Source: a bacterium
GTDB taxonomy: Bacteria > Auribacterota > Auribacteria > Auribacterales > Auribacteraceae
Direction: 5' to 3'
Length of the DNA: 64,000 bases
Assembly (NCBI GenBank): GCA_018435605.1
Contig: JAHDNF010000016.1
Coordinates: 1 to 64,000, forward strand
Part shown: one piece after another, positions 9,801 through 19,680 of the stretch
Layout: each line of letters opens with the position of its first letter
Position numbering within the stretch: the stretch's first letter is position 1
Translations under genes and position numbers: made by a program
The notes under the pieces: model-generated
Told to the model about the DNA's origin: nothing
What the model saw: only the letters and a program-made list of their open reading frames with translations
Databases searched by the model: none

Positions 9801-12800
9801 TGGACAACAGATATCCGTGCGAGTGATGTCAAATAATTTCACAGGCAAGAACGACCGGCTCATGTTTTCGAATATAGCCTATACGCGGGACTCTATTGCT
9901 GAATTTGATTTGATTACCGAACGAATAGCGCCTTCTAAGGAAGGATATCGCTTTAATATAGGGCTGGGCGAATTTCTTCAGGACAGGTTTGAGAACTTGA
10001 AACCGTATCCGGTAAAATTCGAACCGCAAGCAAAACTCGTTATACGTCATAATTCCATACCGTATACCTTGGGTAAAGGAACAGAACCGGGCGATATACG
10101 GCTTCTTCTGAGCGGTAATCAATATTCTGCGCGTCTAACCGACGGTGAAATAGAATTTATAAATCACGGTTCGCGTACATACAAAAGAGATAAAATAGAG
10201 CATCGTTCCGGCAAACTGCCTCAACCGGCATCTGTAGTGCGGCGTCAACCGCTATATGTAGATCAGTGGACAAAATATCATTACACCCGCGATTCTCAGA
10301 AACTATACGATTTTTTATCTCAGATAACCCCTTTTTTCGCGGATAAAATATTTAATTACCAGACCCATCTTAAAAGCCTTTTTGGCGATGAAATCAGGAT
10401 ACTCGATTTGTTCGGATTTCAAGGATCTCTTCTGCAACAGATTTTACGAAAATCGCAAGATTCCGTGGCTGTGCCCGTTAACGTGTCTCCTTTTGTCATT
10501 ACAAACAGCGTGTTTGACGCATCTGTATCAAAAGAACTGCTTAAAAAATACGATATGGACGCAGACAGGGTTATAAATGCCACAGCTTTTTATGATCCGC
10601 GCAACACCATCGGCGAAAATTTTAGACAGCTTCAGGCAAAAAATGACTCAAGAGGATCTATCAGTCCTCATGTCGTTACGCTGGTCGGAAAAACTCTCGA
10701 ACACGGAGTTACATCGTATAACGACGCAATCAATATGGTCGGTGAAATTTACGATCTTTTGCCGGATCAGGGTCTTTTGTTTGTCGGGGGCACGGATTTT
10801 TTAGTATTGCAGGAACAGGATTTTATCAATATTGGGTTTGAAGTGGTCGAGATGGGCAACCACGCTAATTTTTTTGATGAATCGGTTTTACCGAAACAAT
10901 TTTATATTCTTCGCAAGCCGATAGCAAAATCTTCATTCATATTGCCCGGAACAATTCAGCCTCAGGAACAAATCGTTACGGATCAGCGTATAATAGAACA
11001 TGGTACTCTCCTGCAACCCGTGCAAGATGCTTTTGAATTTGTGTTACAGCTCAATAAAGCGAATTTAACATTGACGTCGCCTCACGATAACAAAACATAC
11101 AGTCTACAGCTACTTCCGAAAATTAAGATTCAAAGGCCGGACGGCGGAGTGCAACTCATAACAGATCTTTCCCATGAATCTATGGAGGCATCCGTAGACG
11201 GCAAAGTGTATTACGAGATATTTCTTGTAACCGACGACGCTAAATCGTTATTGCCGGTTATGGAAGGCACTATGAGTATTGGACTCAAGGAATTTACTAT
11301 TAACCGTGTAATGCTGGAGTCGGTCAATTTTCAAGGTTTGCTCAAAGACCTGCACGATATAGATTTTACTTATACCATTGCGCGGCAACTCAGTCAATTG
11401 CTTCCTGATGACAGTGTACTCACTATAGATTCCGATCTGAGTCATGGTATGATACTAGCGTTGTATCAGACGCTGGCGTCTCCTAAAAATACCGATTTGT
11501 TCAAACAGTTACAGGAGTTGTCGGCGAAAATAGCAAATCTTCGGCAGAAACATACTCCGGTAGATGATCTGCTTCAGAAATTGTATGAAGGCACTGCCGT
11601 TTTACGAAGAGAACTACAACGGGCTATGGCAGATACCGAAACCTTGTCGCACATGAACGATAAGATCGACGCGCTGACTAATCTTGCGCCGGTCAGGCCG
11701 TTTATAGATGCCGGTTTTTCAAAAGTCCAACTCAGTCAGTATGGAAAAGATAACCGAATAGCTCTGACAATGCAAAAAAGCCGGCAGATACCTCTGGTTA
11801 TGACTAGAGGGTCATTGAGGCATGGATTTATGCAGAATTCGGAAGCTTCCATTCCGGATAACACTTCTGACAAAATACGCGAAAAGCTACTTGAAATACA
11901 GGAAATTCTTGTGGCGCAACATAAAGTAACAGACGAGTATTTCCGGTCGCTGACTTTCAATGTCGTTCAGGGAGCCAAGACACATCTTAAGCTACAGGCC
12001 GGCGTCAACACTATAGTTCTAAACTATGACCTGTTTCGCGATATAGACGGTAATCATGATATGCTTGTCATGGAAATCGAAAAGGGAATCCAACGTATTC
12101 AGATACAAAGTTTCGCGGCTGTCGAAAGCATTGCGCCTATCGAACCGGCCATTCAGGAATTATATCTGTTGCTCCACCATATTCAGACATTCATAGATAT
12201 ACGCTATACGGATGCGTCTTTGCAACAGGGAATCCGGCGCCAGCAGGATATTTTGCGCCGAATGGAACGGGATATGGATACGGAGGATAGGACGTTACTG
12301 CAATTGTTCAAGTATATCTATAATAATGAAATCAAAAGTGCGTGGGCAATACGGTATACCGCTTTCAAGCTGATTACCGCGACGGGCGAGTTCGAAGGCA
12401 CCAACATATATCCTGAGCATATCAGAAGTCAGCTAATGGAAACTAGCGATACAGCGATATTCAATGAAATAGACCGCATAATCCAGTTGATGGAATACTC
12501 GTTTATCAAAGAGGTTGTAACTAAGTCGCGGACTTCGAAATATTCGCTCAATATCCGGTCGCACAAGGAAAAAAGCATCAATGAACTTATACAGGGTAAT
12601 AGGTTGCAGGTAGGATATATCAAAATCCAGAATTTCAAGGATGTGTTCAATACTTTTGGAGCCGGCATCGATCTTGGGCATTCTCTGGGAGATATCGGAA
12701 TTTATGTCATAAGCCGCCAACTAAAGGAGGCTTTTGAAAAAGAGTTGCAACAATATGGAATTACTGTGCATATAGGTAACGCCGGGTCGGAGTTTTTTAT

Positions 12801-15800
12801 ATCGTTTTCCGGAGCCGTGGATGTTGATTTGGCGGCTATAATGCAGGATATTCTGATTAACCCGAAATCTTCCTTCAGAAAAGATATTATCACTGAAACT
12901 GAACTCGCGTTAATAGATTTTGTCGGTAAAGAAAAATTTGCGGCTATAGCCGATCAGTTCCGTCATGGGTTTACGGAAGATAAGATTCATTTTTATGCCG
13001 GTTTGTCTGAATATATTCAGGTTGAAAAGGCGGATGAGGAGTCGGATATCGAATCGCGAAGTCTTCGTATTGCCCATCAGGCCGCTCTTGCGATAGACCG
13101 AATGTATCTTCAGGCGTTTCAAGTAGCTAAACATCAGCAGTTGCATTTTGATACGTCGTACAGCGAAATGCGAGAACAAGCAATTCAAAAAAAGACAGTC
13201 GATCTGGCCGATCAGTCGGAACTGGCAGGGATGTTAGCTCCCGTAGTGAAAGGGGCAGGCAAACAACTAAAGAGCGGGCTTATGGTTTTCTCACCCGAGT
13301 ACCAGTCCGAAATAGAAGAAAACCTGAATTTAGGGTTATTGACCGAATACCAACTATTTCACAGGCCTATAGCGCCGACATATCAGCACTATACAAGTAT
13401 AGAATCGCTGTCAGACAGATTGCTTCTGGCGATAGAGAACAGATCGGATGAGGGCATAATCAGTGAATTGAAAGATCGAATTGTGGAAACAGTATTGCAG
13501 TATAAATCGCCGAATCTCAGTCAAAGCGAATTCATCAACGAAGGCAATGAAAATTTCAAGCGGATCATCAATTTTTGTATATCCAGCACACCTGACTATG
13601 ACATATCTCTGACATTCCGTCTAGGAGGCGATGAATACGGCAAACTTGTATGGGATCCGGTATCTAAGGTATTGCACATTTATCGTTTCGACGGCAATAA
13701 TGTCGGAGCGACTACGTTCGAGTGGGGTATCGATATAGGCGACAAACTGATAGATGAGTCTTTGCGCATTATTTCCCACACTGACGACATGACCCAGCTT
13801 CAAAAAAATATAGAAACATTTTTTAACGATATGAACGACCATGGAATCGAATTAGATATGCAGGAATTACAGGATATACGTAAGAAAACCCCTTCAGCGC
13901 TTGTTTTTGACGAGTCCAATTACCGTTTATTGAAACAGAACGGTACATTCTTAGATTTTACGAAAGATAACTCGACGGTTATTGTGCGCAAAGAAGACGG
14001 CAGATTTATGATGGTTAAATTCCCTGATATACATGTGCCGTACACGATTCAGAAAGATTCTATCACATTTAATTACGAGACGCTCGCGCCTGACCCGCAG
14101 TTTGAGTCGGCGGTGTCTGTTACATTTCTTGTAGGTGATTCCGCGATTGATTTCAAAATCAGTAAAGATTCGGAAACAGGCGATGTCGTGATATCGTCTC
14201 AAGATGAACGAGCCCCAAAAAGAGTTGCCGTTTCTTCGGAGCAAATACAGCGAGGAGAACAAATAACCATTCCTATTGCCGGAGCCGAACCGATATACTT
14301 TTTCATATCCATGGGTTATCGCAATAATGTATCTATAGAAGGAAACATCCTTGCTTTGCGTGAGAACGAATTTCAGCGCGTAAAATTAGCCGGCAACAAA
14401 CTGGTTGAAAAAGATGGAAAACTTGCTGTCTTATTGGTGTCAAGGCCGGTTGTGAGCACAGGGTATTTAGCCATAGACACTAAAAAAATAGATCCGAAAT
14501 ACCTTTCTCGAGATATTTCGGTAATTCAGGGGCGCGCGGATTCGGCGTCTGAAGTCGCGAAGGAACGGACAAAGCTACACCAGATACTTTACAATGGCGC
14601 AGTGCGAAATGAATATACATTTCATGAGTCGGAAAACAAGTTTACCGGTTCTCCACGCGAAATGACTTCTTTCGACCGAATAGATTTTTCCTTCTGGGAT
14701 ACGCTTGTTTCACGGTATATCATTGAAGGTTCGAAGGAAAAACTGAACCGCCGTATTGAGTATTTTACTTCTAATGAAGACAATTTACAGGCTGACGACA
14801 TATTTATACTGGCTCAGATGTACATTAATAATCCGAATCTGATCGACGATTTTCAAAAAACCATGTTGCTGTATCGCCTTGTAGCGTCTTACCACTCATT
14901 TGCGGATTTTGAAACCAGATTTATGGTAACGAATACGCTACGCGATATCCTTACAAGCGTCGACAAAGATGTATGGCATACTGGGATAGCTGTTTTCCTG
15001 AGCATGCTTCCTTCTAGGCGAGATGAAAGCCATGAAGAACTTTTTCAAAGAACACTCAATCTTATCAGGTCGGAAGATCCGAATCCCAAACAATTGATGT
15101 TGTGGTATAAGAGTCAGCCGTCAAATTTCCATGAATGGGTAAAATTATTGATTGACACAGGAAGTGTGAATATTATCGAGTCCCTTCATCAAATGACTTA
15201 TGATGAACTTGACGAATATTCTCATGAAATCGATATGTTTTTGCCGATATCGCAACAGTACATAGAATCTTATAATGCGGGATGGATAGTCGAAAGCAAC
15301 GTGCGTAATCATCCTGAACATAAAATAATTACTGATAACCTTGGATATCATGACAAAGAGTCTTTGAAAAGCGCTTATGATTTTGCGCGCTCAATGGTTT
15401 TTGAATCGTTAAGACATTTAATGAACTGGAATGACATATCAACGGAAGAACGGAGCACGTTACTAAACCTGATTACCGGCACCAGAATCATTGAGGATTC
15501 GATCGTAAAAATTTTTGGCAGGGTTGTCAAGCTGGGTGATATTCAGGCAATACACATTGCTCAAGGTGAAAAATCGCAAACTAAGAATGAATATTTCGTT
15601 ACAGTGGAACTGATCGACGGCACAAGGTTTGAATCTATATCGTTAAATATATTACCCAACTTTATGACAATCTATCCTGTATCGTCACGCAAATACTTTA
15701 CTGCCCAAGCGTTGAAGGAATATATTGCCCGTGCCGGTAAAATTTCGGCTGTCGATCCGCTTCTTTCAACCGCTCCCGGTGATTATTATGAAATATCATT

Positions 15801-18753
15801 GCCTGACAATATATTTTCTCGAGTCGTAACCGGCAAAAAAATCGATTCGGCAACATCAGCCAAGTTAATAAGCGAAGCCGGCAACAATTTTCGCGGTAAA
15901 AAAGTGGAAGAAGAAAAGAACGATATCGCTTTTAAAGATATAGTCGCGTACATGCGTATATGGGATATACTTGGTCGCGAGATGTTTTTTGAGTCTCCGT
16001 CACCGAATAATATTTCAAAGGGAACTAATATATCGTCTCTGCAATACATTCAAGCAGGCGTTTCCAATGAAGAAATTGTCACCCGCCTGTTTACAAATTA
16101 TAGCGAGCATGTTCCGGCAAACGTTATTTTTGACGCGATCGTCGCTTTTTTTACAACGTACGATCCTTTATCCACATCGGCAGGATACCAGTTTTTGTCT
16201 TCTTCTTACGAAAAAATGGAAAATATGGATGTCAAAGACGCATTATTTATCTATTTAAATAATTATCTCGGCTATCTTAAGACTGAAATTAAGTCGCATA
16301 CGGAAATACCTTTAAATCTTTTTCTGACAAGTATTCGTATATCAAGAATCATTTCGCATATGCCTAGCGAATCGAGTTTTTTTACCGACGCTTTGGCTGT
16401 ACTTGAAGAAAAAGTGTCTTTTGATAAAACTGTTACGCTGAATTACCCTACGTACCGGTTTATTGTGGAAACGGTTACAAACAGATATCATTTGCCTGTG
16501 CAAGAGCTGATAGCGCTTGAGAATGATGTCATAGCTTTTTTCACTTTGTTCGGTTATAACCCTGAGCAGGAACTTCAAGAACTACTGCTAAGTTTATCGT
16601 CTATCAACCAGAACTATATAAGCGACAACAGCGTAAGAGAACTTATAGACAGGATAGAGTCCATTGAAGTGGCTATCGGATTGAAAAATCCGGACGAATT
16701 CTCATCAGTTACGTGGCAGGGCAATACTTATGGTGTCCATCCGTATACATCGCCTATATCGATTCCGATGTCGAATCCGGGGAGTATGCCGCCTGTAGAC
16801 GCAGTATACTTTTTCGACGAGCAGGTCGCGAATCATTTTTCTGCTCAAGACCGGCCGTTTATCGTATCTTTTACAGGCCGTGCCGCCGCCGGTAAAATAG
16901 AGGCTCTCAATTTTATTATCAAACACAGCACCGTAATCAGCGAAAACGATGTCGGTATCATCAAATCGGATGATATAGTAAATGCCCAAGGTAAAGTTGA
17001 TATGGGCGTGCTCAGAAACGAACTTGATCTTAATAAGGATAAAAAGGTTATTATATTATACGGGCGAGATATTCTGCTTAATCCGGAAATCACATCTGTT
17101 ATTACATTTGACTATAACATCTTTGTCGAATCTGACGAGGCCAGCCGCATAAAACGATTCCTTCAAACCGGCAACACCAATTTACTTAACCGGATGCTGA
17201 TAGATAATATCGTGAATCGATGGGGTTTATTGCATGCCGACGATCAATTGCCGGTACAGCCTAACGGTATTGACACGCAACGTACTCAAGCCGGACTCAT
17301 TATAGATATGAGTTCATCGGAATCGACCGCGTTACGTCAAACACGGGTTTGGGAACCTGAAACAATCTCAATGATAGTCTCTGACGACCTTGAAGTGGCC
17401 GAGAACATGAAAAACTATTTGAATATGATGAAAAATGTATTTCACGGCGATACGACTCGAAAGCATGTGGCAATATACGAACCTCAAAATGCGGTTATCG
17501 TTACAGCTCTGGCAATGGCAGGGTTTCGCGTAACTGTTATAAGCGAGAAACTCAATGAAATAAACCTTTCTTTAAGCGATCAATACCGTATAAAAGTCGC
17601 TGGAGGATCTATATCCTTTGCCGATAAATTTATCGCCGAGAAAGCGGAGTTCCAGAAACCGAATATGTTCGATCTAATTATTATAAACGACGTACCGAAA
17701 TTGTTGGAAACTCAGCGAACCTTGTATACTCAAACAACTTCACAGACATCTCAGGCATTGCTCAACTCGCTACGTTACAACGGTATCCTTATGATGACAC
17801 CTGACGTTTACTGCGATACGCTCAAAGCCGTATCTGCGCAAATGAATATAAGTATTTCCGATATTACCGAATCGGACACCGGTTTGACATCTTCACCTCA
17901 AAGCCCGTGGGGACAACCATTGTCGTTACTGCGGAAAAATATACCTGCCAATCAGCTTGTGGATCTTAAGATACCTTTAGACGCTCCGCTTATCGACGCT
18001 ATCAATCAGACGGAACCGGTTGTACAAACACATCCTCCGGCAATTATCGCTATAGACTTTGATGATATTGAAAGCTATGCAACTCAATGGGATGCATACG
18101 TGTTGATAACCGCGTTAAAAAAGAGGCAGGAATATTACCGCAAAGAAGATATACCGGTACAGTTTGCGTTTGTATCTACACAATCTTCATCTCAGCAAAT
18201 TCGGGCATTTCTAAAGATAACGGAACGGGCGGATTCGTCTAATTTCCTGTTTCTTGGCAATGAAGATTTGATTGATTCGGCTTTTGTGCCTGAATCGGAG
18301 CGAGCGGCATTGTTTGCAAAAGTGCCGCAACGGTTGTCGCAACTTTCTCGGTTTTTCAATCCGAATATAATACTGATCGAGTCCGATCCTGAACGCGCCC
18401 GTCACGCGATATCCGCAAACTCAATAGTGCTTGATATTTCAAGTCTTATCGGCGCAGGACAGCTTGTGGATGAGATTCTTCAACTGCAATCGTTTCTTGA
18501 AACAACATTGCTAAGCAACAAGATCGACAGGCGGCTCATAGTTTCTTCGGCATCGCCGACAAATCCTTTTCGTGAGAAGGTTGCCGAAGCTACTTCAGGT
18601 CAACCTCGTCATTTACATGAACTACTTGATCATGATACCGTCAGCTTTCATGACCTGCGCGGACTTGTAATAGTTCCCGAGTCGGAACTTCCTAAACCGC
18701 AACCGTTACGCAGGACAATCAGTAATTTGGCACCTGTAGATCAATCGCTGTAA
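6823..18753 (+). CDS. Giant secreted multidomain protein (3,976 aa)
   Basis: The frame is uninterrupted for 11.9 kb. A signal peptide covers about 1-30 (…KLCAG), and I see no later membrane helix, so export to the periplasm or beyond is likely. The N-terminal domain (about 58-490) has HIQDAH (62-67), EAQ (71-73), VEGADD and GGFHTKG (459-465), resembling ChaN/TraB-type domains. A Rossmann-like segment begins near 1190 (ILDLFGFQGS). A degenerate GGDEF-like module spans about 1928-2000, with AGSEF at 1987-1991. A second module near 2265-2310 has RLGGDEY before, not after, its DGNNVG…GD motif. Helical repeat-like sequence fills about 2600-3250. A P-loop-like GRAAAGKI sits at 3352-3359 and two more Rossmann-like regions begin near 3549 and 3740. 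Every recognisable module looks altered, which suggests structural or binding roles. Function is unknown. It has its own promoter, and its stop is 5 bp from the convergent PHP gene. Confidence 0.85.
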   Translation: MRKFRLGINNLYSVIIFLAIQLIAGKLCAGQQDICANSLSIPTGYAEIKERYKGSSDITVIHIQDAHCIYEAQKNIAKILEWFNRSCGVTLIAVEGADDVLTTDEFASFPHKQTRVNVSDYMMRSGRISGAEYFDIVSDSGVLLTGLEERSLYTENLSQYKRLLSQRARIDQTFARLERIQDSIEKQFYTPEMQTLIGLAQDYHAGRIQLTGYIQNLLSFCSRHDISLENYPNLQSIDTIYSIEKDLDFDLIQRQRRALIDELTEKMDADALRSLLRAHMDFKLMHRSHEDFHSYLNSLMQEYGISPNDYKNLKAYFSYLETYNSLDWTAVNQESSTITEQLLAALSADDTQRIVYSCRESLKLLHEMFMLYLPVYRYEEYLSRKESLQPAQIVTQLQVLASRSGIKTQLGEDQSFLVKTLPLVEQFYTVAKQRDKALLENLIAQMKQHTAKTAVFIAGGFHTKGITAQLKEKDISYVVVAPKVSRVPESNEYISMIMEQKNIYELYLGTSTLAIATWLERNPLTAQDRKNAIGYRMKSLMVGSYTYTVAQENQLQAQSDPSFLTGKIVDLLANWGKQNYGDIEVSDIRFLGPYLQVAMVVNGKEIVFLFTESEHGGRATLETPQAETMDILFNGAGELNLLESDRIDGMQFQVITPNGLKTLLAYGNKLNSRSTQELRESIREDMENRLAVLLIENQIEGPEQFQNLLKDNNIGLSKNELSDFFEKTGVYFMHDIFHPAFSASIANSTLVGIYLGVKAHDTGLYITNEELPAKVTGIFGRLGFDSMYIEQGIPVNVIKDFFRKLSSGDIAVTAGISDLYIGSDDHGAYYVSAVRQNDGRIFLKLEQADTSADDLTDRIDPAVLDMIITPATYPAQEENLLTITQSEPGITFVEVKDNKMVINLLKVDKSLAFQKTDIKLSIDLSKKLPGLEAFFIQIKTAAAENGIHLLGVVMNNPELTGGKAFFHDFEGFMQAYYSFIVGLEVNKRLSQRYGQQISVRVMSNNFTGKNDRLMFSNIAYTRDSIAEFDLITERIAPSKEGYRFNIGLGEFLQDRFENLKPYPVKFEPQAKLVIRHNSIPYTLGKGTEPGDIRLLLSGNQYSARLTDGEIEFINHGSRTYKRDKIEHRSGKLPQPASVVRRQPLYVDQWTKYHYTRDSQKLYDFLSQITPFFADKIFNYQTHLKSLFGDEIRILDLFGFQGSLLQQILRKSQDSVAVPVNVSPFVITNSVFDASVSKELLKKYDMDADRVINATAFYDPRNTIGENFRQLQAKNDSRGSISPHVVTLVGKTLEHGVTSYNDAINMVGEIYDLLPDQGLLFVGGTDFLVLQEQDFINIGFEVVEMGNHANFFDESVLPKQFYILRKPIAKSSFILPGTIQPQEQIVTDQRIIEHGTLLQPVQDAFEFVLQLNKANLTLTSPHDNKTYSLQLLPKIKIQRPDGGVQLITDLSHESMEASVDGKVYYEIFLVTDDAKSLLPVMEGTMSIGLKEFTINRVMLESVNFQGLLKDLHDIDFTYTIARQLSQLLPDDSVLTIDSDLSHGMILALYQTLASPKNTDLFKQLQELSAKIANLRQKHTPVDDLLQKLYEGTAVLRRELQRAMADTETLSHMNDKIDALTNLAPVRPFIDAGFSKVQLSQYGKDNRIALTMQKSRQIPLVMTRGSLRHGFMQNSEASIPDNTSDKIREKLLEIQEILVAQHKVTDEYFRSLTFNVVQGAKTHLKLQAGVNTIVLNYDLFRDIDGNHDMLVMEIEKGIQRIQIQSFAAVESIAPIEPAIQELYLLLHHIQTFIDIRYTDASLQQGIRRQQDILRRMERDMDTEDRTLLQLFKYIYNNEIKSAWAIRYTAFKLITATGEFEGTNIYPEHIRSQLMETSDTAIFNEIDRIIQLMEYSFIKEVVTKSRTSKYSLNIRSHKEKSINELIQGNRLQVGYIKIQNFKDVFNTFGAGIDLGHSLGDIGIYVISRQLKEAFEKELQQYGITVHIGNAGSEFFISFSGAVDVDLAAIMQDILINPKSSFRKDIITETELALIDFVGKEKFAAIADQFRHGFTEDKIHFYAGLSEYIQVEKADEESDIESRSLRIAHQAALAIDRMYLQAFQVAKHQQLHFDTSYSEMREQAIQKKTVDLADQSELAGMLAPVVKGAGKQLKSGLMVFSPEYQSEIEENLNLGLLTEYQLFHRPIAPTYQHYTSIESLSDRLLLAIENRSDEGIISELKDRIVETVLQYKSPNLSQSEFINEGNENFKRIINFCISSTPDYDISLTFRLGGDEYGKLVWDPVSKVLHIYRFDGNNVGATTFEWGIDIGDKLIDESLRIISHTDDMTQLQKNIETFFNDMNDHGIELDMQELQDIRKKTPSALVFDESNYRLLKQNGTFLDFTKDNSTVIVRKEDGRFMMVKFPDIHVPYTIQKDSITFNYETLAPDPQFESAVSVTFLVGDSAIDFKISKDSETGDVVISSQDERAPKRVAVSSEQIQRGEQITIPIAGAEPIYFFISMGYRNNVSIEGNILALRENEFQRVKLAGNKLVEKDGKLAVLLVSRPVVSTGYLAIDTKKIDPKYLSRDISVIQGRADSASEVAKERTKLHQILYNGAVRNEYTFHESENKFTGSPREMTSFDRIDFSFWDTLVSRYIIEGSKEKLNRRIEYFTSNEDNLQADDIFILAQMYINNPNLIDDFQKTMLLYRLVASYHSFADFETRFMVTNTLRDILTSVDKDVWHTGIAVFLSMLPSRRDESHEELFQRTLNLIRSEDPNPKQLMLWYKSQPSNFHEWVKLLIDTGSVNIIESLHQMTYDELDEYSHEIDMFLPISQQYIESYNAGWIVESNVRNHPEHKIITDNLGYHDKESLKSAYDFARSMVFESLRHLMNWNDISTEERSTLLNLITGTRIIEDSIVKIFGRVVKLGDIQAIHIAQGEKSQTKNEYFVTVELIDGTRFESISLNILPNFMTIYPVSSRKYFTAQALKEYIARAGKISAVDPLLSTAPGDYYEISLPDNIFSRVVTGKKIDSATSAKLISEAGNNFRGKKVEEEKNDIAFKDIVAYMRIWDILGREMFFESPSPNNISKGTNISSLQYIQAGVSNEEIVTRLFTNYSEHVPANVIFDAIVAFFTTYDPLSTSAGYQFLSSSYEKMENMDVKDALFIYLNNYLGYLKTEIKSHTEIPLNLFLTSIRISRIISHMPSESSFFTDALAVLEEKVSFDKTVTLNYPTYRFIVETVTNRYHLPVQELIALENDVIAFFTLFGYNPEQELQELLLSLSSINQNYISDNSVRELIDRIESIEVAIGLKNPDEFSSVTWQGNTYGVHPYTSPISIPMSNPGSMPPVDAVYFFDEQVANHFSAQDRPFIVSFTGRAAAGKIEALNFIIKHSTVISENDVGIIKSDDIVNAQGKVDMGVLRNELDLNKDKKVIILYGRDILLNPEITSVITFDYNIFVESDEASRIKRFLQTGNTNLLNRMLIDNIVNRWGLLHADDQLPVQPNGIDTQRTQAGLIIDMSSSESTALRQTRVWEPETISMIVSDDLEVAENMKNYLNMMKNVFHGDTTRKHVAIYEPQNAVIVTALAMAGFRVTVISEKLNEINLSLSDQYRIKVAGGSISFADKFIAEKAEFQKPNMFDLIIINDVPKLLETQRTLYTQTTSQTSQALLNSLRYNGILMMTPDVYCDTLKAVSAQMNISISDITESDTGLTSSPQSPWGQPLSLLRKNIPANQLVDLKIPLDAPLIDAINQTEPVVQTHPPAIIAIDFDDIESYATQWDAYVLITALKKRQEYYRKEDIPVQFAFVSTQSSSQQIRAFLKITERADSSNFLFLGNEDLIDSAFVPESERAALFAKVPQRLSQLSRFFNPNIILIESDPERARHAISANSIVLDISSLIGAGQLVDEILQLQSFLETTLLSNKIDRRLIVSSASPTNPFREKVAEATSGQPRHLHELLDHDTVSFHDLRGLVIVPESELPKPQPLRRTISNLAPVDQSL

Positions 18754-18758
18754 CTACA

Positions 18759-19514
18759 CTATTTTTTTGGGTCAACATGTTGTTTTATGCATTCCGGTTG
18801 AATGCTGAGGATATTTTTGCGTATATGCCTGCTACTCAATCTAAAACGTAGAACAAACCACCATGTTATTGCGAAAAATTTAAGTAGCGGCAAAGGTTGT
18901 GTCACTACCTCCACCCTGCCTGCCTTGATAGCATGTATTATGCTTTCTGTAGAAAAATCATCCGCGTCAACAAGCGAATATGTTGTTCCGAATTGCGTTG
19001 CGCAGTGCATATCGGAAAACCCTACTACCGGCAATCGGAATGCTTCGCTCATTTCCAGCATTTTGCGGTTTGGATTGTAAAATTGCGTATAAAAATGACT
19101 GTATTCAAGGGCGTCGAAACAGTCTATATTCTCAATAAGTTGATTCTGCAGGCAACAACTCGACGGGTAAAACGGATGAGGAGCGACTACAAGATTGTCG
19201 TCATTTTTATGCATTCGTATATCGTCGAAAGTCTCTATTGCGCTTCTAACCCGAAAATTATACAATAAAACATGTTTCCGGTTTATGAAGCATTCCGTAC
19301 CCGGAATAAGTAGAATTCCATTTTTGCGGGCGTATTGTGTGACGTCTTTATCTTCATATAATATACCGTGATGAGTGAACGATAAAACCTGATATCCCAT
19401 TGAGCGTGCCATATCGATACATTCAAACGGCGACATAAGTCCGGCGCAACCCATTGAGCGGTCGAGAAAGTCATGTGATGAGTGCAAATGCAGATCAGCT
19501 TTAAATCGGGGCAT
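18759..19514 (-). CDS. PHP-domain metal-dependent phosphoesterase
   Basis: The 251-residue protein has the PHP fold found in metal-dependent phosphoesterases and polymerase-associated domains. Metal-ligand motifs appear in the expected order: DLHLHSSHD (7-15), FTHHG near 47, a central Glu in PGTECF, APHPF near 110 and SDMHC near 168. The substrate is not evident; relatives hydrolyse nucleotide or sugar phosphates. After about residue 205 there is a hydrophobic, basic tail (LKFFAITWWFVLRFRLSSRHIRK) that could attach the protein to the membrane. The gene converges on the giant gene with 5 bp between stops and diverges from the lipoprotein gene at 19681. Confidence 0.82.
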   Translation of the reverse strand: MPRFKADLHLHSSHDFLDRSMGCAGLMSPFECIDMARSMGYQVLSFTHHGILYEDKDVTQYARKNGILLIPGTECFINRKHVLLYNFRVRSAIETFDDIRMHKNDDNLVVAPHPFYPSSCCLQNQLIENIDCFDALEYSHFYTQFYNPNRKMLEMSEAFRLPVVGFSDMHCATQFGTTYSLVDADDFSTESIIHAIKAGRVEVVTQPLPLLKFFAITWWFVLRFRLSSRHIRKNILSIQPECIKQHVDPKK

Positions 19515-19680
19515 ATAATCTTTTCCTGTTCTTAGCGGAACTTTTTATGTATAGTTGTTATATATTATATCGTAATAATAGCTGTAAAATTTACGTATCT
19601 TTCAAACCATGATGGTATTTATATAATTATATGTTGAAATATATTAATGTGTTAAACCATTTTTAAAAAAGTGAGGGGAC

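Noticed and set aside
12600-13750. Active diguanylate cyclase in the giant protein
   Set aside because: The protein is exported, AGSEF lacks key residues and the second motif is in an abnormal order; cytoplasmic GTP would not be available.
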